A stretch of 64,000 nt of DNA from Cydia pomonella (taxonomy: Eukaryota; Arthropoda; Insecta; Lepidoptera; Tortricidae). Where the stretch lies: positions 13,812,550 through 13,876,549 of the forward strand of contig NC_084707.1 in assembly GCF_033807575.1 (NCBI RefSeq). Reading direction: 5' to 3'. The notes beneath the pieces are model-generated. The model had not been told where the DNA came from, made no database searches, and was given only the letters and a program-made list of their open reading frames with translations. Positions 10,351 to 21,586 of this stretch are shown one piece after another; position 1 is the stretch's first letter, and every line of letters begins with the position of its first letter. The position numbers and the translations under genes are program-made.

Positions 10351-10868
10351 ATAAAAAAAGGTAATTTTTTTAAATCATACAGACTACTAATTTCTTGGGC
10401 AAAAAATTAGGGAAAATTTAATATCATTTTGGTTAATAGTAAAATATCTTATTTTCTTACTAGAATGGATGTCAACGTTACAAAGAATTCAATCAAGGAA
10501 CAGTCACGAAAACTTGTCATTTCAAGGAGTTCCAATTCCCACCCCACATCCCATTACGGGCTTTGGAAACTAATAAAATTTATAATTGTAAACGAAAATT
10601 TGAGCACTTGTGAATGGTTATATATAATAAATGACCGATTTCATATTTGGGTTTTTAAGTGATATTGACAAGGTCACACTTTTTACTACTAAGAGTTATT
10701 TTATTGTTAAGAAGTTATTTATTAACTTCAAATTATAGATTTAGGAATACGTAGTACGCAAAAAACTAGAAAAATGTCATTTAATTAATTTTGATATCCC
10801 TATACCAAACCGGATCCGGTCCGGCCGGATCCGGCCGGATTGAAAATCAATCCGGTTTGCAATCCCTA

Positions 10869-10876
10869 CCCCCATA
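10869..10876. repeat. 8-bp target site duplication, right
   Basis: CCCCCATA, identical to 8589-8596. Confidence 0.9.
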
Positions 10877-11050
10877 GTTGTAAAAGTTCAAGGAAATCGT
10901 TACACTGGTATGGACACATCCTCGGGCCTAAAAATTGCCCAGAATGAAGAAAATGGACAAGGAGAGCCGACCCTAGATGATGGGAAATGACGCTGGCAGA
11001 TGAAGATGATGGAGGGTTGGCCAACATGGATCAACTTTTCCAAAGAAAAA
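10877..11050 (+). pseudogene. Non-LTR retrotransposon RT remnant, right part
   Basis: The sequence resumes the remnant interrupted at 8596. A W-Y-G-H-I-L segment near 10905 corresponds to the conserved W-Y/F-G-H-V-x-R motif of RTE/Jockey-like RT C-termini. A frame change lies just before it and stops follow. Together with 8300-8588 it defines the empty site of the hAT-like element. Confidence 0.55.
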
Positions 11051-11085
11051 AAAATGCGGTTAAAAAAATCTACTTTTTCCTAATC

Positions 11086-11110
11086 AGAACATGACAATAC
11101 CGAATATCCT
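11086..11110. repeat. Short relic of the MITE family at 44074-44274
   Basis: CCTAATCAGAACATGACAAT followed by ACCGAATAT resembles the right inner arm of the MITE at 44074-44274 (TCTAATCAGAACACAATACTG region). It abuts the SINE at 11108. Confidence 0.35.
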
Positions 11111-11491
11111 GGTAACGGCATTTATTTGTGCGATGAGCACACTTTATTCCTGAGTCATGGGTGTTTTCTATGTATTTAAGTATTCATAAATAATTATATA
11201 TCTAATACGTTTAAACGAGCAATTCTTGTATATATATATAAATATATATATATTTAGGGGATCTCAGAATTTCGACGAAATTTGCTATACGGGTGTTTTC
11301 GGGGGCGGAAAATCGATCTAACTAGGTCTTATCTCTGGCAAAACGCGCATTTTTGAGTTTTTACATGTTTTCCGAGCAAAGCTCGGTCGCCCAGATATTT
11401 TATCGTTGTCTAAGTACACACAAAACGAGCCTTATTGAGCTTACTGTAGAGCTTATTGAACTTAGTCAAATTGTGTAATAATGTCCTATAA
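11108..11491 (+). mobile_element. SINE body, head-truncated and split by an insertion
   Basis: The plus strand carries CCTGGTAACGGCATTTATT, CCTGAGTCATGGGTGTTTTC and, after an interruption, GCCTTATTGAGCTTACTGTA and TGTGTAATAATGTCCTAT. This is the body and tail of the SINE complete at 49395-49640 (minus). The tRNA-like head is lost. Between about 11202 and 11396 an unrelated block is inserted. Confidence 0.7.
11202..11396. mobile_element. Insertion of about 195 bp inside the SINE
   Basis: The block starts near ACGTTTAAACGAGCAATTC, contains a (TA)n tract, and ends with the hairpin CCGAGCAAAGCTCGG followed by TCGCCCAGATATT. It is absent from the SINE copies at 46400 and 49395. The 3' hairpin recalls Helitron-like ends, but no CTRR terminus was seen, so the class is open. 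Confidence 0.5.
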
Positions 11492-11654
11492 TATATATAT
11501 TTAAATAACAAAGTGGCTGATAACAGCGTACGCATACTAGGTAAGTACTTACAAAAGCAAATTGTAAACAGTGACCGTCGCCTCCTGTCATTTAGCTCAC
11601 TAATTACTAAATGCTACATTTCCTGCATACTGTTATTTACCTTTGCCTCTTCAG

Positions 11655-11758
11655 TAGGGCTAAGATGGTCGGCTCTTTATCATTTGTCAGCATAACAAGT
11701 ATGTTAGCGCGAAAGTGACGGGCATAGTGACAAGTGATAAAAATGGAACCATAGTGCC
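11655..11758. mobile_element. Small hairpin MITE, copy 1 of 2
   Basis: GGGCTAAGATGGTCGGCTC, TTTATCATTTGTCA and CAAGTGATAAAAATGGAACC form imperfect inverted arms. An inverted-orientation copy lies at 19782-19897. Confidence 0.6.
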
Positions 11759-11984
11759 ACCGCAGGTGTTTTATATAGAAAGATGCCGTGTTTCTTTACG
11801 TATTACAAACACAATTTTGTATTAGTTACTAAGATAATTATATGATGTGAATGTCGCTAAAATCGGCAATTACTCGGCACTTTCACGTTTCACAGTTTAC
11901 TACAGTACAAGTAGTAGCAAGAATACTTCCACTTAATCCGTTTAGTTAGCAAGGCATTATCCTTAGCTCGGTGATGTATATCTA

Positions 11985-12142
11985 ACGGCCCAATTCAAAC
12001 CATGCTTATGAGATGTCAGACCGATACGATACCAAGCAGTCAGTGTCAAAAGTGATGTTTTAAAATAAACATTACTTTTGACATTGACAGATCAGTATCG
12101 CATCGGTGTGACATTTTATAAGCACTGTTCGAATTGGGCCGT
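11985..12142. mobile_element. Hairpin MITE (CGGCCCAATTC family)
   Basis: ACGGCCCAATTCAAACCATG at the left and the inverted GAATTGGGCCGT at the right bound arms of about 65 bp. The arms share AGACCGATACGATAC-like and GTCAAAAGTGATGTTT-like blocks. It can fold into one long hairpin and has no coding capacity. Confidence 0.7.
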
Positions 12143-13921
12143 AAGTACCTACAGATAATTGATGTCAATGGAGCATGCAGCGCTCGACGGACGGCCCTCC
12201 GTAGCACTGACGAGCACTGACCCTTACTCAATAGTACGGTGTTAACTGTGACCTAATTTTAGATTAATACGCTTACGGAAACCTCACTAAGCAGGTTCAA
12301 ATAGCTGGGGGCCGACCGCCTCCGTAATACTCGCGCGGCTCAATGCTAGCGCGTACAAACGAGCTAATAGCTACCGATGTTTATTTTACTTTCTTCTGCA
12401 TTAGGCAAGTTTGGCGACTTAGTAGATTTATAGTTTCCGCCCCGTTCATTATCCGTATTGAGAAGCGGGACGCGCGGCATAAATCTGAATGGAGCGCAGT
12501 AAATAGCCGCTCGCCCCCGAACTTTGCGACTTTGACACAAGTTTGGAAAGTTTTTTCCGGACAAGTTCTCAATGAGCGTCTGATACGGATAAAACTAATC
12601 TTTAATAGATACGTAAAGTCTATTAATTCTAGTACTTCTCGTTATAGGCTCATTAATTAGATCTGTTTACAAGAACAGAGTAAAACACTGAGACACCGAC
12701 CGAACAACTAATCGTATCGAACTTAGGTTATTTTACTTTCTTTAACTTTTCTCAGAAAAAAGTTTCGTCTCTTATTCAATACTTAATTCAGTTAAAAAAT
12801 AACATTATATTGTTATTACCTATATTACTTCCAATGGCCAACTATTCGTCCACGGTCCATACCCGCGCTGAATAAAAAAGAATTATAGCGGAAACCATAA
12901 CCCCAGCGTACAAATCTCTGTAGACTAAAAATTCAGTTTATCCCTTCGTCGGAATATTTTTGTGTAGTTAAGAAAAACAACAGCATCATAACTCTCGTAC
13001 CGGTTGATCAGATATCAGCTTAATGGCAGTAATGGTTCCTGGTCAGCGGCCCGCATGCAAATAAATCTGCGGCCCGATGCAATGATGTGTGGAAAATGGG
13101 GCTCACCCCTTGCCTACAAACTGCCCACGGCCGCACGGATCGCTGTCGTACGCAATAAAATAAATTAAACAATTCCCTTTAATGCTTCTTCACAATTGTC
13201 AAACCTTTCATGAGCAAGTTATAGTTATTGGAGCAATAAAAAATTCTTAATGACCCTATGCATTTAAAAATTGGACCACAGCCACAATAGCTATTATGTT
13301 GCTACTATTTTACCTCCGCGTCTTATTCTCGTTAATATGAGGTATTTCGTGGTGGATTTTTTTAATTGTAAAATGATAAAAAATGATAATTTATGAAAAT
13401 ATTTAAGATTTATTAATGTTTTTATAATGTTTACCAAATACTGCACGACTGGTTATAGAGATACATCTTAGTTTGGTATTTATTTAAGGATTAAATAAGC
13501 AGTCGGACTTGGCACTAAACTAAAGCTCTATTTTCTGTATTGGTGCTCCATATTTCACTTAATATTATAAATGGTGTCATCCACGATGTCGCACAGATTT
13601 GTCAAGGCACGCGTTGTCTTGAACGACACGATCTATATTTATTTAATTGACAATTGTTGATGTTGTATGGTATAATGTTTCCCTACATGACCCATAAGGT
13701 TTCAACCAACATTCTTTTGTCATAGGTACCTAATTTATTTAATTCATACATATTTTGTTTATTTTGTATTACACTTACATAGTTTTCAAACTGAAATGGG
13801 ACTTAGATTAGATTAGATGATTTATTTCATGAAAGATAATGACATAATAAATTTGCATTGATGTCAAAAATATAAGAATTTCTATCATAATCGTCAAATC
13901 TTAATCGCGTACACTTACATT

Positions 13922-13977
13922 TATTATTTGGCCTGACGTTTCGAACGTGACGTTACGTTCGTGGTTTCAGGCAGACT
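13922..13977. repeat. Short dispersed repeat, inverted copy at 58581-58628
   Basis: GGCCTGACGTTTCGAACGTG and TTTCAGGCAGACTC correspond, reverse-complemented and with small gaps, to GAGTCTGCCTGTGACC and CACGTTCGAAACGTCAGGCC at 58581-58628. Confidence 0.6.
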
Positions 13978-16518
13978 CCACTTCACTTACATTTTCGTAA
14001 TAATTACAAAAACAGACTGCCTATTTCGAAAATTATTGTGTTTTGCAGCTGGACCTATCTTTACCTACCTGCTGTTGTTTTATCAGGGAAGTGGATAACG
14101 ATAAAAGTCACAGCAAATGGCAGTCAATAAAATAAATAGCGATGGCAGGGTGTTCTGTAAATAAGTCGGTGCCCTGGCGGGCTCGGGGCGACGATCGTCT
14201 TTTTTATTGGCGCCTCGATTGCTCTCGAAACAACGAGTGTGAGCGGCGGCGCATATTGCAGTGCTTCGCTGACGCGGCAGATTATACACAAAGATTAGAG
14301 ACTGAATTCAGCGGCATTGTCTGCTCAAACACTTGAACTGTCCCAAATATTAAATTCACCGCAACATCTTCGAGATGCACTTGAAACTCGCTTTTGTTTA
14401 CTTGCCAATAATAGGGTTTCCACTCTTGTTTCATTTATATGTATGACAGCGTAACCCTCTCTAGTGCACTCACTGTCAATACTTATAAAATTGCGTTGGG
14501 ATAGAATAATAAAGAATTCAGTGCGTATCGCGAGGCTCCGACGACGAGATGTATTAATTTGTAAGAATTTGTCGCCGGACCCTCGCCCCTGCTCGCATTC
14601 CAATCACGCACAACAAGTTCCGTAATTGCACCTAATAATTTCTTTAAATAGACCACGGGACACATTATTAAGGTAATCCCCTTATATCTTGGACTGGATT
14701 TTAATTTTTTGTCTTAGGGTTTTTGGATTTCACTTTAATTTTTATGGATAGAATGTTGCATATGTTGTTGTTGTTTGTATGGATAAATAGAATTTTGTCC
14801 CTGCCGATTGAATATTGGCTATAGTGAATTATATAATAATAGCCAACGATAGTCTGTTACCTAACGGAAATAAATTTATATAGAAAATTATTTTTCATCA
14901 ACTGTATACTTCATATTCGCAGTTAGGCACAATTTATCAAATCTATGTATGTCCTTAATGCTGCTTAAAATAATTGCGATGTTCAACATTCATCAGTATT
15001 ATAGAAAAACAAAACTGGATTAACTACGCCTTTGAAATATGCTACCTATTTCTTTTCGAAGATGATACAGTCAGTCATACTGGTAATCCACCGTGCTCTA
15101 TTAGTTTTTTGTGATTGTAGTTTTACTGCTCCGATTCATCCCGTGCGCCGATGGCGTTATTAGGGCTCCGTGGCCGTCCCGCGGGGCTCGTCAGCCGGAC
15201 AAACCTAATCCAATCACGGGCCTCGACGGCTGCACACGCCTTCGCATTACGACCACTGCCTTTATGGCAACAATACTAAAGAAACACAAATTTTGCTGAT
15301 AGCTTCAACACTTGTCCAATTTATTTTAGTGAGACATAAAACGGCTAAAGAAACGTCGAGGTTTTTAGTCGAGAGACAACAAATGTAATGGTAAAACGTG
15401 CCTAAAAGTTAGCCTATGTAAAAAACAAAATGAAATGAAAGGACGGTTGATGATCATGAATATCATGATATTGACTAGAAGCTAGATTTGTATTTAAAAA
15501 ATCGGTAGGCACACCGTCTTTTTATTTAATTCCGTTAACTTCAGGGTATAGGTTACTACGTTTAAGGAAACTAAATGACATAGTTTATTAAAAAAAATAT
15601 TTATTTTATTTATTATTTTTATTTTGATAAAAAGTAATTAAATGTTGCATATAGCGTTGTTGTAACACGGGCTTTACATTTAACTCAACCAAACAATTGA
15701 AAACTGTGACATATCAATGTCATTTCGAACATCGATCGTCCGTGATAGTATTTACGTTTAGTAGCAAATGTATGAACTCGTACTAAACACTAATTAATAA
15801 TATTAATTATGTAAACAGGCCAAGATGTGTACACGCTCGTAGGGGCCTTATAAGAAAGAAAAATTGATTATCTCCGAAATGGAGTTCATTATAATAACGG
15901 TGTCTTTGAGAAAAAATCATTTAAGCTCAGCGCATACCCTTGAAATAAACGAAAAAAAAAAAACACGGTGTACATATATTGTATCGAAAGTCAATAAATA
16001 AAAACTCCCTAACACAGTTTAGAAATGCCACAATGATTCCGGTCTCTGATAATAACATTAATAACCATGAAAAATTATTCCGGCTGCGAATTAAATTTGA
16101 AAAAATATTCCATAAACCCATAAAAAGTAATTTAAAAGTTTAATTATAGAGTAACGGTGCTACGCGCTACGCAGTAGAGCCGTAGCGCGCCCGTAGAAGG
16201 CATAACCTAATTTACGTAAGATCCTTACCGCTATCAGCTGCGCCCGCGCTGCGATTATGCTAATGGGCCCTTGTACTTAATGCTCTTATCACGCTGTCTT
16301 ACCGACAGACAGGATACAATGCGACCAAAAGTATCAATTTAACAAGCTAGACAAATTATTCCCGGTGACAAATTATTTCATTCAAATTCTGATCATAATC
16401 TACTTAATATCACACGTGTCCTACTCTTACATAGCCGTGGCAATATAACAGCGCTAGGAAGAAAGAAGAAAGTGTCCTACTCTTACATATCATATTAGTT
16501 ATGCATCTTATGTATGAG

Positions 16519-16561
16519 CATAGAGAAATAAGAAGTAACTACTACTTCTTATTTCTCTATG
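16519..16561. repeat. Perfect 19-bp inverted repeat
   Basis: CATAGAGAAATAAGAAGTA and its exact complement are separated by 5 bp. It could be a decayed MITE core. No other feature explains it. Confidence 0.7.
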
Positions 16562-17778
16562 GTATGAGGGAACGTCGATTTCAACTTGCATTTTAGTTGT
16601 GCTATTGATAATTCCACTATAGCTAAAGCATATTTTTGCTAACTGTTAATACAATCTAGATTTTTTGTTGGTATGCATTATTCGCATAATTGGATTAAAT
16701 GTACTGCTATTGAAAATTATAAATTGTGGTCTTTGTATAACGTATGTAGCAAAAGTTTGAAAAGTATAAAATAAAATAGTTAGTACCTTTAGAAACATGT
16801 CATTAGACCATGTCTTGAAATTAGATTGTAGACATATTGATTGCACCACGACTAAGATCCGATTTAATTTTATTGATTTTGCCATTGGGTTGAATGACGT
16901 TAAATTAAGGTCCCGAGTTTTACCTAGCCCCATTCCTTCAGCGGACAAAGTAACAGCCATAAAGATGAAACTGCATCCAATTAGTCACGTCCGAATAGTG
17001 TGTGAATCTGTGGTAAATAAGGTGTTGTACAGGCAGCGCAATTTAATTGCTCACCGAGACCCTTACTCTCAGTCTAACCACCGTAAGTCTGACCCACAGA
17101 TTACTTAGTTAAAGATAACTCGTCTCATTGGTTTGAACCTCCGGATTGAAAGCTATATGGAATACTAATATGGAATCGTGAGATCGTAAGATCGTAACTA
17201 CTCATTATAAAAAAAATAACCCGTTCTAGGGCTAAACATAGGCGCTTAGAGCTATAAACTAAATAGAGTGGTTCACGGCGATGTATTTTTTAAATAACTA
17301 GGCCCTTGTTTGCGGCAACAGCATTTCGTCGTAAAAACTTCATAATACGAAGCCTGTATCTCATAATAGTCCATGCTGTTATCCTGAATATTCTGTCACA
17401 GCTTTCTCATCGTGGGGCAGTTTATACTGGTTCTACTAAGCGCCCGGATTGCCGAATGATAGTAACAACTCCCCAGGTCACCGTGGTGGGCCGTGGAGCC
17501 CTAATGGACCGAGGGGACCCATAAGTCAGCGCGGTCATCCGATAGCGGGAATCAATGACCGCCCCACTATGATACATGGGATTAACCACCGTTTATAGTT
17601 TCTGCGGCCAACGAATTAATATTGCGGAAATATCTCGTATAAATTTTTATGACCGTCTATCTTGTTACATTAGTAAATTAATGGAGGCAAATTTATTCTT
17701 TCCGCGTTAAGATAACCGCGTATATATTCTCGCATGCGCTCATGATTTATGAGAATTAATACGCGATTAAAAACGTAC

Positions 17779-17937
17779 GGCTACCACCAGATTGACACTG
17801 ACATATTCACTAGCGTGTGCCTAACTTACTTTCTATGCATATCGCTCGTACTCGCATATTAGTGCGAGCGAGATGTATAGAAAGTAAGTTACGCTGACGT
17901 TAGCGAATATGTCAGTGTGACACTGCTAAGGCAGTCA
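17779..17937. mobile_element. Hairpin MITE related to 3391-3769
   Basis: The inverted arms share GACACTGACATATTC, TAACTTACTTTCTAT and CTCGCACTAAT-like blocks with the larger MITE at 3391. Here the arms are nearly back-to-back, so most of the spacer is missing. The outer ends are diverged. Confidence 0.65.
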
Positions 17938-19641
17938 TGATAATGAAAGCGTGAATACGTTTCTTTCTGAGTAAATCTTCAGTCTGAAAATCGGAATATT
18001 TAGACTTGAAAAATATCTGAATTCGAGCAACCTGTATTAGAGAAATCGTGCCACACTGATATTAAAATCAAACTTTTATCATATTTTACAAATCTGAATA
18101 GGCCTGACGATTCGATAGTTAGTGCAGTGAGTGCGCGACGCACAGATGTTGGATTCGATTCAAATTAATCTCGAATTGAATTTTTGTATTTAGAATTCGT
18201 GTTTAAATATAATGTAAAAATGCTAATGTCATCCAAGTAATGTGAGGTGCCATGCACAGAATTGAATCTGATAAAGGCAAACAAAGACTCTAAATGTAGG
18301 TCACCCTATGCTGACCAGGACCTAATAACATGATGGGATGAACAAAGAAAGAGATAGAGAAATGCAGTGTAAAAATTCACTTACGTGATATATTTCAAAT
18401 ACATAATTTCTTTGTAAAAAGAAAGTGTAGAATTGAAGATTTTTATTACAAATAGAATACAATAGAATATTTGTCAGACAGGTGTCAGGAGCATTGTTCA
18501 GGGGCTGAGCTAAGGGTACGCGGGGCTTGTTAGCGCGAACGTGCCGCGGCGCCGCCGGTAAACACGTGGGTAGATAACAATCTATTTGGATTGCCTCTAT
18601 ATTTCATTTTTCCCTGGGTCCCCGCGCTAACTAGATAGAGCTTCGCACTGAGCATAAAGGAAATACGGGCCGTTTCTTTGTGAATTGATCCAATGTTTGC
18701 CGTAAAGAAACATACGTTTGTAAATTAACTTGGGATTCAAGATGTCTTTATTTTGATACATTTTTAGTCGAAAGAAAAAGGATTCCTCTTTTCTACGTAA
18801 CGCCTACAGTTATACTTAACTATAACGATACGTATTTTCTTAAGTTTACTGATTGATTTGACTGAACAATCCGACTTTCGTGACATGGTAACCAAAGAAA
18901 AGAAACTCATGCATGCAAAAGGTAGTTTTGAATTCAAAATTATATTTGGAAATGCATTGACCTAAACGTCCCTGCTGAAGTTCATAATTAATCAGAGTTT
19001 CAGTCATGCAACAAAGTCAAATTCCCAAATATGTAATTAAATTATGTTAAAGTGGGTGGTGTGAATTACGGTTAGTTAGGTAATGTTGACAGCGCGGTCA
19101 GATAGCTTGTGCACACAGCGGTAACGCAATCACGACACCGGCTGCTACGCAGCCTGCATACTACAGAGTTTAGAGGAATTGAAATTTTCGGAAAGACAAT
19201 TCTGGTTCAGTATAGGTTTATTGAAAACGTAGTATTATGACGGAGTTTGGGTGGAAAAATTATTTCATGATTGAAAAGTTTCAAAGAGTTCAAAGCTATG
19301 TCTAAAATTAACACTCGAACGCGAAGCGAAGCGATGGGGCTGGGTTTACACGCGAATGGGGTTTGAAAGATCCGCCAACTTTTTGGATCAGGATATTTCG
19401 GATATTAAAATTTGACGGATCCGGATTTCCGGATATTTTACAGGAACGCCAGCAACTGAGCAACTGTATGCAGAGGTCGGTTTTTGTGATAGTATTATCT
19501 CCTAAGCTACGCTCTTGGCGCTACGCTGTGACTGACAGCAGTTATTTTGAGACGGCAGTAAAAGGTGTTTGTAGAGGCATTCCCACGCGTGATCCCGCGC
19601 GGGATTAATAAACACCTCATCATCATCATCACATCATATTA
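17938..19641. other. Non-coding stretch with a faint hAT-motif relic
   Basis: No gene could be supported. A GC-richer patch at 18500-18660 is not a recognised repeat. At 19390-19440 TTTGACGGATCCGGATTTCC and neighbouring motifs resemble the subterminal GGATCCGG clusters of the hAT-like element at 8597-10868, suggesting a degraded relative. Confidence 0.45.
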
Positions 19642-19765
19642 TCAGCCTTTTATCGCCCACTGCTGAGCATAGGCCTCTCTTCTAGTACGCCACTTATCCC
19701 GGTCCCGAGCCAATCTCATCCAGAAGTGACCCGCAGTCTTCCGAATGTCGTCCACCCAACGAGCC
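19642..19765 (-). pseudogene. C-terminal fragment of an RTE-like reverse transcriptase
   Basis: On the minus strand an uninterrupted frame ending in a stop at 19642-19644 reads R-W-V-D-D-I-R-K-T-A-G, then W-M-R-L-A-R-D-R-D-K-W, then E-A-Y-A-Q-Q-W. This is the familiar tail of insect RTE/Jockey-like RT proteins (W-x-D-D-I, AG-xx-W, A-x-DR-xx-W, EAY-QQW). About 40 codons remain. It is followed by an (ATC)n-like 3' tail read from the plus strand as CATCATCATCAC. The fragment is 5'-truncated as usual for these elements. Confidence 0.8.
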
Positions 19766-19781
19766 AACACCTACAACAACG

Positions 19782-19897
19782 GTGGCATCATGGTTCCATT
19801 TTTATCACTTGTCACTATGCCCGTCACTTTCGCGCTGAACTTGTTAGAACGTGACAGGTATGGTGACAAATGATAAAGAGGCGACCATCTTAGCCCT
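19782..19897. mobile_element. Small hairpin MITE, copy 2 (inverted relative to 11655)
   Basis: GGTGGCATCATGGTTCCATT, TTATCACTTGTCACTATGCC and, at the other end, CGACCATCTTAGCCCT are the reverse complement of the element at 11655-11758. The internal arms also pair with each other. Confidence 0.65.
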
Positions 19898-21586
19898 CCA
19901 GTTTATTTGTAATATATATCAGTCCACACATATTTAGGTACGTATAAAGAGTACAAATGTAATTCTAACTACATTCAAGAGCTTGGACTGCCTAAGTAAT
20001 GGCCGGAAAATCTACTCATCCCAAGTACCATAGAAATTTCAATATTATTTCCAACGCTTTTGAACGTATCGACTCAGACTAATCAGTTTAAAGGTGAACT
20101 CTAACTACGTTTAATTCATGCTGTTATCGAGGTCATACTTAAACGGATTTTATCCAAAGAAGTGGTGATGCGCTCGATGCAAATACCATCCCTATAGTAT
20201 GCATAAAGCGCATGAAACAAGGCGAAGGGCGGCGCTGCGCGCCACAGATACCCGCTGAAGGAGTTTTATTATTTTTAAAGTGCGCGCTCGTTTGCACGCG
20301 AATGGGCCACTTAACCACGAAGACTCGTTCAATGCTGCGCTTACTAACTGCATTCAGTATTCGAAGGATAATAGTTCCGCCACGCTCTTTCCCTGTTTTC
20401 AAAGATCTTTGTCAAGGGACAGAGACAATAAAACTGTAATAGCTTAACGAAACCGATCGTGTTGTTAACGATTTCATAAAATGGACACCGGTTTTTGTGA
20501 TACGCTGGTAGCCAATCGGCAGCTTGGGGTGCAGTAGATGTTTAAAATAGAAATGCAGTAAGTATGTATGGGGCTTCAACGGTATTGCTGGCGTTTTGGA
20601 TTAGGGGTGGAATAGGCTGGGTAACTGACAGGCAGAGATCGCCGTAAGGCCGAGAACGTGACTGGAGCTCGGGATGTGCAGCCGCGGGGTTGCTGCTAGT
20701 ATCCATCATCACACGTCATTTTAAACGAGTTAGGAGTACCTACTGCGTCATAATTATTAAGAATTTTGCACATAGAACTATCACCTTTTTGGATTCCCTT
20801 GTATTGTTTTTCTCAAAACTAGTGAACTATTTATTAGCAAAAAAAAGAACTAATTTAGTAAAAAAAGCGTTCTAAACTAACTGAGTATATTTTAAAATTG
20901 TCAATGACGTTAGTGTGTCCTCAAGTAGTACTAAGTAGTGGACATGGATGTCGCCAAGGCCCCCCGAAAATAAAATTTCTAACTAAATGTATGGCTCCCC
21001 CCTCCCCTTGGCCATCGGCCATATGAACTGCCCCCCCCCCCTAACTCATCAGCTTGCGACGCCCTTGGTAGTAGCAGCACATCAAGTTGCACTTGATATA
21101 TTATGAAGCCACGAAGTCACACGGTTCGTGTGTGTTCGAGATTCTAAAACTATATGCTTGTAAGTGAAGGACCATTTAAAAAACGGTCCTATGCATTGAA
21201 AACGTGCGCCTATAAAGAATAAAACTGAAAAACGCTGCCTCTTTGAATATCGCGCTTGTCAAATTTACTACAGCCCTATCTACGCTACCAATGGGTTATT
21301 GTACAACCCTCGTCTATTTTCTCACTTTATTTTATTATTATAGACGTAAAATATGTGCATAAACAATTTTAAGCTACAAGTTACATCACAAACTTAAGAT
21401 AAAGGTCTATTATACTATATATTTAAAATAAATAGTTAGGGAAGGTTATTTTGTCTTTCGACGCGAGATCTAGGATCTTACCGGCTCATCTAAAAAAAAA
21501 AAAACATTATTTATGTTTACGCCAAAAACTATAAAATGATAAGGTATTAATACTCATCTAGGTAGGTACTCTCTAGTAGTCTCAGG
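19898..21586. other. Non-coding stretch
   Basis: No gene could be supported. The opposing short frames at 20139-20439 overlap each other and have no domain. A poly-C tract at about 21031-21042 is flanked by CATCGGCCATATG. The region is otherwise AT-rich. Confidence 0.45.

Larger units (their letters stand above)
8597..10868. mobile_element. Non-autonomous hAT-like DNA transposon, 2272 bp
   Basis: The terminal inverted repeats are TAGGGATTGCAATCCGG on the left and the complement of CCGGTTTGCAATCCCTA on the right. They are extended inward by clusters of CCGGATCCGG motifs at 8608-8690 and 10808-10860. An exact 8-bp duplication, CCCCCATA, flanks the element. hAT elements make 8-bp duplications and their TIRs often begin with C/TAGGG. 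No hAT transposase could be read in any frame. The interior holds a nested Harbinger-like element (8922-9871) and an RT fragment (10190-10350). It interrupts an older non-LTR remnant. Confidence 0.9.
12143..17778. other. Longest mostly single-copy stretch, with GC-richer patches
   Basis: No gene could be supported in 5.6 kb. Frames above 100 codons (12343-12660 plus, 16646-16960 minus, 16797-17108 plus) overlap opposite-strand frames and show no domains. GC-richer patches at about 13040-13145, 14140-14290, 15120-15260, 16150-16320 and 17410-17580 stand out from AT-rich DNA and are not recognisable repeats. They are candidates for conserved cis-regulatory DNA, which is inference only. Minor repeats are listed separately. 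Confidence 0.5.

Noticed and set aside
12343..12660. 105-codon plus-strand frame
   Set aside because: Two minus-strand frames overlap it, no domain is visible, and the composition is not protein-like.
16646..17108. Overlapping frames of more than 100 codons on both strands
   Set aside because: They overlap in antisense, have no recognised domain or signal, and such lengths arise by chance in AT-rich DNA. Transcript data would be needed.
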